A stretch of DNA of 64,000 nt from CAVPHV01 sp963704825 (GTDB taxonomy: Bacteria > Actinomycetota > Acidimicrobiia > Spongiisociales > UBA5794), in NCBI GenBank assembly GCA_963704825.1, contig CAVPHV010000018.1, positions 248,001 to 312,000 on the forward strand, read 5' to 3'. The notes beneath the pieces are model-generated. The model was not told the origin of the DNA. It saw nothing but the letters and a program-made list of their open reading frames with translations, and did not search any database. Shown here piece after piece: positions 52,343 to 60,549 of the stretch (position 1 is its first letter; the number at the start of each line of letters is the position of its first letter). The translations under genes and the position numbers were made by a program.

Positions 52343-52753
52343 TTGACCGCCTACACATTTGGGATCACGACCACCGGCGACTTCGAGGATGTCGTCGCAC
52401 GAGTGACGGCTGCACTCGCCACTGAGGGGTTTGGCGTGCTGACGACCATCGACGTTGCCGCCACCCTGAAAGCCAAGCTCGACGCCGATATGGCCCCGTA
52501 TCGCATCTTGGGCGCCTGCAATCCACCACTGGCCCATCAGGCCATCACCACCGAGCCTGAGATTGGCGCGCTGCTCCCCTGCAACGTTGTCGTGCGCCAA
52601 ACCGACGAGGGTGTGGCCGTCGACTTCATGGATCCGGGTGCGGTGCTGACACTCGTCGAAAGGGACGGCATCGAGACGGTCGCTGCCGAGGTGAGCACCC
52701 GATTGCACCGAGTCGCCGCCGCGATCCAGGAGGCCGCCGAACAATCGGCGTAA
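52343..52753 (+). CDS. DUF302-domain protein
   Basis: This is a 136-residue protein with the DUF302 fold. VTAALATEGFGVLTTIDVAATL near residue 20 is followed by YRILGACNPPLAHQAITTEPEIGALLPCNVVV near residue 52. It is typical of small proteins found with sulfur and thiol genes. The Cys residues near 59 and 80 may matter. TTG 52343 has GAGGAGG about 5 nt upstream. It is the last gene of the sulfur operon. Confidence 0.85.
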   Translation: MTAYTFGITTTGDFEDVVARVTAALATEGFGVLTTIDVAATLKAKLDADMAPYRILGACNPPLAHQAITTEPEIGALLPCNVVVRQTDEGVAVDFMDPGAVLTLVERDGIETVAAEVSTRLHRVAAAIQEAAEQSA

Positions 52754-52841
52754 AGGCTCGCCCAACCCGCGAAACGGCCGGGCCGGCGTTGTGGCCGCGA
52801 CCTCGAACCGACATGGTTCAACAGACGGCTAGCGTTTCCAC

Positions 52842-52897
52842 GTGCCCGTTTTGGGGTGCGAGAAACCAGATCTCGCGCGAAGAAGCGCGGCCTTTTT
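52842..52897 (+). promoter_or_regulatory. possible attenuator leader before the histidine kinase gene
   Basis: TAGCGT (52830-52835) lies 6 nt before GTG 52842, like the leaderless starts elsewhere. Two hairpins share bases. One is 52858-52863 with 52871-52876. The other is 52874-52878 with 52885-52889, followed by GCC and five T (52893-52897). They cannot both form. A short out-of-frame reading frame starts at 52842 and runs over both. Confidence 0.5.
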
Positions 52898-52911
52898 GCC
52901 GATAGTCCCGT

Positions 52912-54009
52912 ATGGGAGCGTCACATGCTCGCCCGAACACCGTGCACAGCAGCCGGCGTCGGGTCACTTTGGTGACCGTCGGCGCTGGTCTCCTCGCGAT
53001 CCTGCCTGCGCTTGCCGTACTCGGCTACTCCATGGTGGCCACAGAATCGCCAGGCCGCGGTTCAGCCATCGGGCGAGCCGCCTTCACGTTCTTCCTCGTG
53101 GTGATTGGGCTGGTGATCTTCGGACTTGTGACCGAGGCCTATCGACGCCGCGAGCAAGCCGGCCTCGAAGAGACGTTGGCGGCGGCGAGTCGGGCGAGCC
53201 AGGCCAAGGACGAACTCGTCGCCCAGATCTCGCACGATCTCCGTACCCCACTGACCGGCATCTACGGCTTCAGCGAGCACCTCTTGGCCAACCGTATGGA
53301 TGATCGGGCGGAGGCGATGGAGCTGCTCGAACTCATCTACCAAGATTCAGCGGAGTCCACTCGCATGGTCGAAGACCTGCTCACCGCGGCCCGGCTCGAC
53401 AGCCACTCTCTGGTGATCGAACGCGGCCCGGTTGACATGCTCGAGGAGGCCGAGGCGGTCGTTGCGCCGCTGCTCCGCTCGGGCGCAAACATCGAACTGC
53501 GCGGCACCCGCGAGGTCGTCATGGCGGACGCGATGCGAATCCGTCAGGTCATTCGCAACCTCCTGTCGAACGCCATCCGCCACGGTGGGCCAACCATCCA
53601 CCTCGTCATCACCGCTCGCTCCGGCATCATGACCTGTACCGTCACCGACGATGGCCCCGGGCTAGATCCTGCAGTCGCCGGCCGGTTGCTCCGCGACTCT
53701 CAAAGCGAACAGCCGTTGGGCCTCCTGACGGAAGGAACCGGCCTCGGCCTTGCCATCGCCGCCTCGCTGTCACGACGCATGGGTGGAGTGATCCAGCACG
53801 TCGCCGACCGCGTAGACACGACGATCACATTTGCCATGCCTTTGGCCCCGTCGGACGTCTGGAGCGCGTTCCCCACCCGCGATCGTCGCCCTGAGACCGC
53901 AGATCCCACGGTTCGTCGACTCTCCAACCGCTTCACGATCGACACCGGCAACGCCTCAGACACGCCAACGCCGGCGCCGACGCCGCAGCGCCGAATCAGG
54001 TTCAGCTGA
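52912..54009 (+). CDS. sensor histidine kinase
   Basis: This is a 365-residue membrane kinase. Two helices lie near residues 18-43 and 55-75 with almost no extracellular loop, so it may sense the membrane or an internal signal. The dimerisation box ISHDLRTPLTGIYGF has the phospho-accepting His108. The N box is IRNLLSNAIRHGG near 207, and the G boxes DDGPGLDP and GTGLGLAIAASLSRRMGG. A disordered tail of 60 residues follows. No response regulator is adjacent in the same direction. The receiver-PAS gene lies across rnpB. Confidence 0.88.
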   Translation: MGASHARPNTVHSSRRRVTLVTVGAGLLAILPALAVLGYSMVATESPGRGSAIGRAAFTFFLVVIGLVIFGLVTEAYRRREQAGLEETLAAASRASQAKDELVAQISHDLRTPLTGIYGFSEHLLANRMDDRAEAMELLELIYQDSAESTRMVEDLLTAARLDSHSLVIERGPVDMLEEAEAVVAPLLRSGANIELRGTREVVMADAMRIRQVIRNLLSNAIRHGGPTIHLVITARSGIMTCTVTDDGPGLDPAVAGRLLRDSQSEQPLGLLTEGTGLGLAIAASLSRRMGGVIQHVADRVDTTITFAMPLAPSDVWSAFPTRDRRPETADPTVRRLSNRFTIDTGNASDTPTPAPTPQRRIRFS

Positions 54010-54053
54010 CCGTCGGTTGGCCCAAGCCGCCGACCGTCCCACTACCGTTGGGC

Positions 54054-54415
54054 TTGTTGCGAGCCCGGGGGACGGTCGCCGCGGAGCCAACCGGCTCCGT
54101 GGAGGAAAGTCCGGACTCCACAGGGCAGGGTGCTGGCTAACGGCCAGGCGGGGCGACCCGACGGACAGTGCAACAGAGAGCAGACCGCCTACGCCGGTTG
54201 TCATGCAACCGGCCGGCAAGGGTGAAACGGTGGTGTAAGAGACCACCAGCGCGTCGGGCGACCGGCGCGGCTCGGTAAACCCCACCCGGAGCAAGGCCAA
54301 GCAGGGAAGGGCTGCCCGCCCGTCAATCCCAGGTAGGCCGCACAGATAGATGACCGTCACCGGTCGGCAACGACCGGTACAGAATCCGGCTTACAACCGG
54401 ACTCGCAACAACAAA
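54054..54415 (+). ncRNA. rnpB: RNase P RNA, bacterial class A
   Basis: This catalytic RNA removes tRNA 5' leaders. Conserved segments are GAGGAAAGTCCGGACTCC near 54113, ACAGAGAGCAGACCGCC near 54174, AGGGTGAAACGGTGGTGTAAGAGACCACCAGC near 54220 (quoted in part here by position), and the 3' AGATAGATGACC near 54340. P1 pairs 54054-54063 with 54402-54411, which sets both ends. The 3' strand of P1 is also the left arm of a long palindrome that follows. Confidence 0.95.
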
Positions 54416-54452
54416 GATGGGGCCATCGAGGCCCCATCTTTGTTGTTGCGAG
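54402..54452. terminator. 23-bp palindrome at the end of rnpB
   Basis: Arms 54402-54424 and 54430-54452 are perfect complements with a 5-nt loop (ATCGA). It ends 16 bp before the stop of the convergent receiver-PAS gene, so it can serve both. There is no run of T after the stem. The left arm contains the 3' strand of rnpB P1. Confidence 0.8.
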
Positions 54453-54467
54453 ACATCATTGGCTCGT

Positions 54468-55295
54468 TCAGCCACCCACCCATTCGGTCATCACGGCATA
54501 CACACCGCCGGACGACACCGTGCCGACCTCTGCCATCGGGTAGTAGCGGGCGAGATAGGCAGCGCGGGTGCCCTCGCCGTTGGCGAGCGGGTTGAGCTCG
54601 ATACGTACCTTCAGGTCGTTGCCGGAGGCATGACGAAGCCGCATCGTCAGCTCGGGAGTGCGGGCAGCATCAGAGACGACTCGCTCCCAGCCTGCGGCGT
54701 CATTGGGATGACTGATCTGCTGGAGCGGGACCCCTACAAGTTCTGCCAGGGTCCGGCCCAGCAACTGTGCCAGCGCCGGCTCGGCGAACAGGATGGTGCC
54801 GTTGGCATCGAGCACCGCCACCGGGCCCTGGTCGACCATCTCGTTCTTGGGGATCTCAGCGACCTCTTCGTCTGGTCGATCCAGCCGGTGGCGCTGGATG
54901 GCGAAGTGGATGGCGCGAGCCAAACCGTCTGGGCCGATTGTCCCCTTTACCAGGTAGTCCTGGGCCCCCTCCTTGACCGCTTGGAGGGCGAGTTCGTCGT
55001 CCTCGTGAGAGCTGAGCACGACGATGGGAACCTGGGGAGCGACGGCCAGGATCGCCTTGACCGAGTCGAGGCCGTCGGCATCGGGGAGAATGAGATCGAG
55101 TAGGACGCATTCAGGGGGATCCGTGGTGACCAGTTCGACGGCCCGGTCGAGTCGCTTGGCCGCTCTGAGGTTCTCCGCTCCCGGCCAAACATCCGCCAGC
55201 ATGGACTTGACCAAACGAACGTGGAGGGGGTTGTCCTCCACCAGCAGAAGTTTGGGCATCTCTCCGTGATGGATGAACTCGGTGTCTTGTTCCAT
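54468..55295 (-). CDS. response regulator with receiver and PAS domains
   Basis: This is a 275-residue protein. The receiver domain covers residues 13-135 with acidic Glu20/Asp21, phospho-acceptor Asp67 (CVLLDLILPDADG), Ser95/96 and Lys117. A PAS domain follows at about 150-260 (GPVAVLDANGTILFAEPALAQLLGRTLAEL). There is no DNA-binding or enzyme output, so it may signal by protein contact. GAGGGA precedes ATG 55295. The histidine kinase across rnpB is a possible partner. Confidence 0.85.
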   Translation of the reverse strand: MEQDTEFIHHGEMPKLLLVEDNPLHVRLVKSMLADVWPGAENLRAAKRLDRAVELVTTDPPECVLLDLILPDADGLDSVKAILAVAPQVPIVVLSSHEDDELALQAVKEGAQDYLVKGTIGPDGLARAIHFAIQRHRLDRPDEEVAEIPKNEMVDQGPVAVLDANGTILFAEPALAQLLGRTLAELVGVPLQQISHPNDAAGWERVVSDAARTPELTMRLRHASGNDLKVRIELNPLANGEGTRAAYLARYYPMAEVGTVSSGGVYAVMTEWVGG

Positions 55296-55631
55296 CTGTC
55301 CCTCTTCGGTCCCGCCGCGCCTTTGGTAGCTACCTTCATCGGCCATCGACCACACACCCTTGAGCATCTCTCACCACCGGAAACGGGCCCACCGGCGGTG
55401 GCCCCGTCCTCTCAGAATCTGGCGACCACCCGAGATCAGACGAGAACCATCGTCCCGAGAATCTCCGCGACATAGCGCCAAACGGCTGCCCCCGTTGGCC
55501 TTGCCCTCCTCGGTTGCTGGATTCCCCGGCCTCTCGCAACCTGTCGAGCGAATTGCCAGGATTTCGCAGCGGATTGGCGCATACCGATCCCTAAGCTGGG
55601 GATGACACGTTGGACCCCGAGGAGGTTGTCG
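55296..55631. other. divergent intergenic region without a gene
   Basis: 336 bp lie between the receiver-PAS gene and the luciferase-like gene. It holds a CCACCG...CGGTGG inverted repeat near 55373-55398 but no convincing small gene or strong promoter. Confidence 0.5.
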
Positions 55632-56627
55632 TTGACTCGTTTCGCCTATTTCTGCGGCCACGAGCAGTGGCAACCCGAGCAGCTCGTCCGCCACGCTGTA
55701 CTCGCCGAGCGGGCCGGATTCGACTTCCTCGTGGTTTCCGAGCACTTCCATCCATGGGTTGACGACGCCGGCTCAGCCGGGTTTGCCTTCTCAACCCTGG
55801 GGGCAATCGCCGAGGCCACCGAACGAGTTGAGTTCGCGACCGGGGTCACCACCCCACTGTTCCGCTTCCACCCCGGCGTAGTCGCCCAAGCTGCCGCCAC
55901 CATCGACCGCCTCTCCTCCGGGCGCTTCCATCTCGGAGTCGGCACCGGCGAGAACCTCAACGAGGGCCCCCTCGGGTATCCCTTCCCGAACTATGCCGAG
56001 CGGGCGGCCCGAATGGAGGAGGCGCTGGTGATCATGCGCCGCCTGCTCGACGGCGAGAAACTCTCCTTCGAGGGCGAGTACTACCGCACCGACCGGGCCA
56101 AGCTGTACAGCCCGCCGATTGGGCCGGTGCCGATCTGGATGGCGGCCGGCGGACCGAAGTCCGCGGCTCTGGCCGCCCGCCTGGCCGATGGCATCATCAC
56201 CTCGGTCAAGGTCCCCGCCGTTACCAAAGAGCGGGTGACCGATCCCGCCCATGAGGCCGCTGCGACAGCCGGCAGGCCCGACCCCAAGATCCTCGCCACC
56301 CGCTGGTCGATCTACGCCCAGAACGACGACGAAGCGTGGGAGGCGTTGGCCGCCTGGCGCGGGTTGCGCGCCCCGGGCCGGCTTGAAGCCGTCGACCCGA
56401 TCGAGTTGCGCCAGAAGGCAGACGAGATGCCACGCGAGGAGATTCTGGGGCAATACAGCGTGGTCCGCTCGGCCGACGACTATGTCGAAACGTACCTGCC
56501 ACTGGTGACCACAGTTGGCGCCGAGATCGTCACCATCCAGACGACGTCGCTCGATCAGGAAGCCACCATTGCGATGTTGGGCGACGAGGTCCTCCCCCGC
56601 CTGCGGGCCGCGGCCGCCGCGGACTGA
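55632..56627 (+). CDS. F420-dependent luciferase-like (LLM) oxidoreductase
   Basis: This is a 331-residue TIM-barrel flavin or F420 enzyme. It starts with FAYFCGHEQWQPEQLVRHAVLAERAGFDFLVVSEHFHPW and contains GVTTPLFRFHPGVVAQAAATIDRLSSGRFHLGVGTGE near residue 78. The pattern matches the F420-dependent glucose-6-phosphate dehydrogenase-like subgroup, including the His/Trp pair near 38-42 (quoted by position). TTG 55632 follows GAGGAGG by 6 nt. ATG 55602 in frame is an alternative. The substrate is unknown. Confidence 0.85.
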   Translation: MTRFAYFCGHEQWQPEQLVRHAVLAERAGFDFLVVSEHFHPWVDDAGSAGFAFSTLGAIAEATERVEFATGVTTPLFRFHPGVVAQAAATIDRLSSGRFHLGVGTGENLNEGPLGYPFPNYAERAARMEEALVIMRRLLDGEKLSFEGEYYRTDRAKLYSPPIGPVPIWMAAGGPKSAALAARLADGIITSVKVPAVTKERVTDPAHEAAATAGRPDPKILATRWSIYAQNDDEAWEALAAWRGLRAPGRLEAVDPIELRQKADEMPREEILGQYSVVRSADDYVETYLPLVTTVGAEIVTIQTTSLDQEATIAMLGDEVLPRLRAAAAAD

Positions 56628-56642
56628 GCTTCCGGTCGGTTC

Positions 56643-57335
56643 TCATCCTTCTGTCGAGGTCGAAGTGGCTGCGGCCTGGTCGAGGATCTCCTGCAGACGC
56701 TCGATGTCGGTGGTCAGGATGCGGTTGCCCGGATCGCGCGCCGCTGCGGCCCGCAGCGCAGGCAACGCCGAGACCCGAAGCGCCTCACGCACCCGATCAC
56801 CGGCCGCCCCCGCCGGGAGCTCGTCGGCAAGCCGCCGCAGCTGGGCAGCAAACGCCGGCCCGACGGTCGCCAGCATGTCGACCTGCCAGCCGACGGAATC
56901 GTTGGAACGGGTCATCACCTCGACCTGATCTTCCCGCCCTCTGACCTCGACGGCGGCATAGGCGATATCGCCGACGGCGAGGATCTCGTAGCGGCCGACC
57001 TCGAGCGTGTCGAGGCTTCCCCCGGAGAACTGCGAGAACTCGTCACGGAAGGATCGCCAGTAGCTGGCGGCGAAGGTGGGGTCGAGGCCATCGTCGAGCA
57101 TCGTGGCGATCTGTGACGCGTCGAGTCCGTTCTCGATCGCGATCACCAGCGTCAGCGATTCTTGGTAGACCGCGGCACCGACGGCGGCAGCGTCGCCATC
57201 GGCAACGCCAACAAGCCAGTCGTTGACGACAACGGGGGGGAAAGTGGGCAGCGTCGTGTCCGCGTCGGATTCCCCACCGCCACACGCAGTCGCGACGAGG
57301 AAGAGGACGAGGAAGGCAGAGACCGGCCGGCGCAT
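56643..57335 (-). CDS. lipoprotein of unknown function
   Basis: This is a 230-residue exported protein with lipobox VATAC (Cys18) followed by a Gly/Asp-rich linker. The mature part is mixed alpha/beta with no family motif that I recognise (LPTFPPVVVNDWLVGVADGDAAAVG, then a Trp-containing helix and a Thr/Ser-rich end). TAGCCT lies 6 nt before the ATG (leaderless pattern). It is divergent from the TSUP genes, and the two leaderless promoters are within 40 bp. Confidence 0.65.
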   Translation of the reverse strand: MRRPVSAFLVLFLVATACGGGESDADTTLPTFPPVVVNDWLVGVADGDAAAVGAAVYQESLTLVIAIENGLDASQIATMLDDGLDPTFAASYWRSFRDEFSQFSGGSLDTLEVGRYEILAVGDIAYAAVEVRGREDQVEVMTRSNDSVGWQVDMLATVGPAFAAQLRRLADELPAGAAGDRVREALRVSALPALRAAAARDPGNRILTTDIERLQEILDQAAATSTSTEG

Positions 57336-57386
57336 CCCGCGAGGCTACCGCAGGTGCCGCCAAAGCAGCACTCCTACACTCGCCCC

Positions 57387-57746
57387 ATGCCGTCGTTCTA
57401 CCTGCGTGGCGTGGTGATCGGACTCGTCGCCGGCTTCATCAGCGGACTCTTCGGTGTTGGCGGCGGCGTCATCGTCGTACCGGGCTTGGTGCTCTGGCTC
57501 GGTCTCGATCAGCGGCGGGCGTCCGGGACCTCCATGGCCACGATCGTCGTGTCTGCCGCGGCCGCAGCTCTCCTGTTCAGCGCCGATCAGGCCGTCGACT
57601 GGTCTACGGCGTGGTGGCTCTTCGTTGGGGCCGGCGTCGGCGCGGTGATCGGGGCTCGTGCGATCACCAGGGTGCCCGAGATCTGGCTGACGCGGGCGTT
57701 TGCCGCAGTGATGGTGCTTGCCGCCGTACGGCTGCTGCTGCCATGA
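57387..57746 (+). CDS. half-size TauE/SafE (TSUP) permease, first subunit
   Basis: This is a 119-residue membrane protein with four helices and one TSUP signature, GFISGLFGVGGGVIVVPGL near residue 16. Full TSUP transporters have two such halves in one chain and move sulfite, sulfonates or other organic anions. TACACT (57375-57380) lies 6 nt before the ATG. The stop overlaps the second half gene by ATGA. Confidence 0.85.
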   Translation: MPSFYLRGVVIGLVAGFISGLFGVGGGVIVVPGLVLWLGLDQRRASGTSMATIVVSAAAAALLFSADQAVDWSTAWWLFVGAGVGAVIGARAITRVPEIWLTRAFAAVMVLAAVRLLLP

Positions 57747-58162
57747 CGGTGGCGATGCTGATCCTGGTTGGGCTCCTGGCGGGGACGATGGCTGCTGCCC
57801 TCGGCGTCGGTGGCGGGATTGTCTTCGTGCCCGCCCTCGTGGTGCTGTTCGACTTCACCCAGCACGAGGCTCAAGGGACTTCGCTGGCGGTGATCATCCC
57901 GACGGCGATCATTGCCACCGTCGTTCATGCCAGACACGGCAGGGTCGATTGGCGGGCTGCGCTCCCGGTTGCGGTAGGCGGAGCCGGCGGCGCTGTGGCC
58001 GGCGCCGCGTTGGCGTTGCGCCTCGACGGTGAAGTACTCCGGCGACTCTTTGCCGTTCTGCTGATTGCCTTGGCGATTCGCATGCTGCTGCGGGCCCGCC
58101 GGCCGAGCACCGATCGGGCCCAGCCGCTAGGGGCGGATGGGGACATCGATCCTTCCGGTTGA
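57743..58162 (+). CDS. half-size TauE/SafE (TSUP) permease, second subunit
   Basis: This is a 139-residue membrane protein with four helices and its own TSUP signature, LAGTMAAALGVGGGIVFVPAL near residue 11, then GTSLAVIIPTAIIATVVHARHG. It is in a different frame from the first half and starts by ATGA overlap, so the two were encoded separately rather than broken by a recent indel. They probably form a heterodimer equal to one full permease. The end overlaps the convergent gene by 36 bp. Confidence 0.85.
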   Translation: MTVAMLILVGLLAGTMAAALGVGGGIVFVPALVVLFDFTQHEAQGTSLAVIIPTAIIATVVHARHGRVDWRAALPVAVGGAGGAVAGAALALRLDGEVLRRLFAVLLIALAIRMLLRARRPSTDRAQPLGADGDIDPSG

Positions 58163-58657
58163 CCGAAAGGTGGCCCGGGCCGCAGCCGACCCCAGCCCGG
58201 CCCGCTGCCACAGCCATGCCAGGTAGACGAACCCGGCCAACTCCCCCGCCCACATGACGGGATCCGTCAGCACCTCGCGCAGATACCCGCCGACCGTGGC
58301 CGGCCCGGCTGCGGTGAACTCCCATCCAAGGAAGGGCCAGAGGAAGGTTTCCTGGTCGGCCCACATCGCGTCGAGCACGAGGTGCGCCAGCATGCCGACG
58401 GCGAGCGCCATCCAGCGGCGCCGCGGCCGGCCCCGCCGCGTCAGCGCCACAACGACCACCATCACCACCGACGCAACGAGCAACGAGTGTGATCCCAACC
58501 GCACGGCTCCCAGGCTGCCGTACCCGACCAGACCGATCGGCGTGTCGACCAGATCTGCGACGACGGCGCCAAGCACCAGAAACCGGAGATCCATTCGTTC
58601 GTCACGAAAGGCGTAGCGGATCAGTGCAATCGTGCCACCGATGTGCCAGAAGAACAT
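58127..58657 (-). CDS. DUF457/YdjM-like membrane-bound metal-dependent hydrolase
   Basis: This is a 176-residue membrane protein. The N-terminal HIGGTIALIRYAF, GAVVADLVDTPIG near residue 30, RLGSHSLL near 53 and AHLVLDAMWADQETFLWPF near 90 give the His and Asp residues expected for the metal site of this family. Four helices are visible. The substrate is unknown. It starts just inside the zinc-ribbon gene region and converges with the TSUP pair. Confidence 0.75.
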   Translation of the reverse strand: MFFWHIGGTIALIRYAFRDERMDLRFLVLGAVVADLVDTPIGLVGYGSLGAVRLGSHSLLVASVVMVVVVALTRRGRPRRRWMALAVGMLAHLVLDAMWADQETFLWPFLGWEFTAAGPATVGGYLREVLTDPVMWAGELAGFVYLAWLWQRAGLGSAAARATFRSTGRIDVPIRP

Positions 58658-58676
58658 GGAGGGACAGGCGGCGCCG

Positions 58677-59387
58677 CTAGAGAACGAGAATGCGGCGACA
58701 GTGGATGCAGCGCGGCGGGTCGCTGCGAGTGACGTCGAGTCGTTCCGCCGCGGTGAGTCTCAGGTGGCAGCCCCCGCAGATGCTCTCGACCAATCGGCCG
58801 ATGGCGACACCTTCCTTGATGGGGCGCAGCTCTTCGTACAACGCCAGCAGATCCTCAGGGATGAGCGGCACAATCTGTGCCTTGCGGGCTTCCTTGCGGG
58901 CGAGGTCGGCGTCGATACCTCGCCACGCGTCTTGGATAGCCGCCTCGAGCGCGGCCTTCCCCTCGGTCGCGGTCGCCAACTCTCCCTGGAGCGCCTCGAG
59001 GGCTTTCTCCTGTTCCTCACGCTGCTCCATGAACACGAGCAGCGCGTCCTCCATCTCGACCTTCTTGCGACCCAGCATCTCGACTTCCTGGCGCATGTAG
59101 TCGGCGTCCCTTGCGCTCAGCCCGCCGGCATAGAGCCGATTCTGCTCGGATTCGAGTTTGTTGGTCGCGATGTCGAGTTCCCCGCTGGTTTTGTCGAACG
59201 CCAGGGTGGTCTCGCGCAACGCTGCCTCAGCCGCACCGACCTGAGCCTTCAAGTCTTCCTCGCGGGCGTGCGCGGCGCGATACTCGGCGAGCGCAGGCAA
59301 CGATTGCCGTTCATTCAACAGACGATCGATCTGGAGGTCGACGTCCTGGAGGTCCAGCAGATCCGCCAGGCTGTTCATCTCCTCCAT
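58677..59387 (-). CDS. coiled-coil protein with C4 zinc ribbon
   Basis: This is a 236-residue protein. Residues 5-175 form a long antiparallel coiled coil rich in Glu, Ala and Lys. The C-terminal zinc ribbon has CGGCH near residue 202 and CIHCR near residue 227. It resembles the actinobacterial CT398-like family usually found beside Nif3-like genes. ATG 59387 has GGAGGAG upstream and shares a base with the Nif3 stop (TGATG), so the two are coupled. The function is unknown. Confidence 0.85.
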   Translation of the reverse strand: MEEMNSLADLLDLQDVDLQIDRLLNERQSLPALAEYRAAHAREEDLKAQVGAAEAALRETTLAFDKTSGELDIATNKLESEQNRLYAGGLSARDADYMRQEVEMLGRKKVEMEDALLVFMEQREEQEKALEALQGELATATEGKAALEAAIQDAWRGIDADLARKEARKAQIVPLIPEDLLALYEELRPIKEGVAIGRLVESICGGCHLRLTAAERLDVTRSDPPRCIHCRRILVL

Positions 59388-60481
59388 CAATGCTCCTCCC
59401 ACGGACTCGGGTCGAGATCGGTCAGATCCACCACCACGGTATCCAATTGTGCGACCGCAGCGTACAAGGTCGCAATGCCCGGACGTTCAGTGGCGGCGTG
59501 TCCGGGGTCGATGATGGCCAGCCCCCGCTCCAACGCGGCGCGCGCCTGGTGATGGGGTACATCTCCGGTGACCAGCACATCGGCAACGGTCGCAGCCAAC
59601 GCCACGAAGTCGCCTCCCGACCCGGGCACCACGGCAACCTGGGTCACCGGATCCTGGACTCGGCCCGCAATCCTGATGTTGCCACCGATGGCATCTGCGA
59701 CCCGCCGGGCGAGGGCCCCGAGCGTGGCCTCGCCGTCGATCACCCCAGTCCGTCCGACAAACCCGGCGTTGGCATTCACCTCGTAGACGTCGTAGGCCGG
59801 CTCCTCGTAGGGGTGCGCCGCAACCAGCGCCGCGACAACACGATCGACACTCGACCGCGGTGCGATCATCTCGACGCGGACCTCCGACTCACGGCTGAAC
59901 GTCCCCTCCGTCCCGGTGACGGGGGCGGCGCCGGCTTCGGGCCGGAAGGTGCCAACGCCCTCGCCGCGGAACGAGCACCCGGAGTACCGCCCAATCGTCC
60001 CCGCACCAGCCGCGACCATGGCCGCCGCCACGGTATCCGCGCCGCTACCGGGGACGAAGACCACCACCTTGGCGGAGTCTGGCCCCCACAGCGGGGCGAA
60101 CCCGACTGAGTCCGAGAGACCAAGCGCGGCGGCAAGGGCGTCCGCGGTTCCGCCGTGGGCCACATCGAACGCGGTGTGCACCACGGCCAGCGCCACACCG
60201 GCCCTGAGCAGGCCGAACGCTCGACCCGGGGCCGAGTTACCCGCCACTATCTGCGTCGTGGGGCGAAAGAGAAGCGGGTGATAGGAGATCAGCAGATCGA
60301 CAGGGTCCGCCTCGACGGCGGCTACCACGTCCGGCGTGACCTCATGGCACACCGCCACTCGGGCTACCGGCGCAGCCGGATCCCCGAGTTGGAGCCCGAC
60401 CGGGTCCCATCCGGCTGCCTTGCCCAGCGGAGCCACCACATCGAGGTGGTCGATGACATCGGCAACGGTGAGCGCGCTCAT
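59387..60481 (-). CDS. Nif3-like dinuclear metal protein
   Basis: This is a 364-residue protein of the Nif3/YbgI/YqfO family. Metal ligands lie in LLISYHPLLF near residue 66 and VVHTAFDVAHGG near residue 100, and near the C-terminus VLVTGDVPHHQARAALERGLAIIDPGHAATE. The middle inserts a YqfO-like domain (HPYEEPAYDVYEV). It is often annotated as a GTP cyclohydrolase I type 2, which is not established. TAGCAT lies 8 nt before ATG 60481. Confidence 0.87.
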   Translation of the reverse strand: MSALTVADVIDHLDVVAPLGKAAGWDPVGLQLGDPAAPVARVAVCHEVTPDVVAAVEADPVDLLISYHPLLFRPTTQIVAGNSAPGRAFGLLRAGVALAVVHTAFDVAHGGTADALAAALGLSDSVGFAPLWGPDSAKVVVFVPGSGADTVAAAMVAAGAGTIGRYSGCSFRGEGVGTFRPEAGAAPVTGTEGTFSRESEVRVEMIAPRSSVDRVVAALVAAHPYEEPAYDVYEVNANAGFVGRTGVIDGEATLGALARRVADAIGGNIRIAGRVQDPVTQVAVVPGSGGDFVALAATVADVLVTGDVPHHQARAALERGLAIIDPGHAATERPGIATLYAAVAQLDTVVVDLTDLDPSPWEEH

Positions 60482-60549
60482 GGCACGAGATGCTAACGAT
60501 GCGGCCACACGACGTGTGCAGACCGCCGGAGGTCAGGTCGCCCGAGGAC

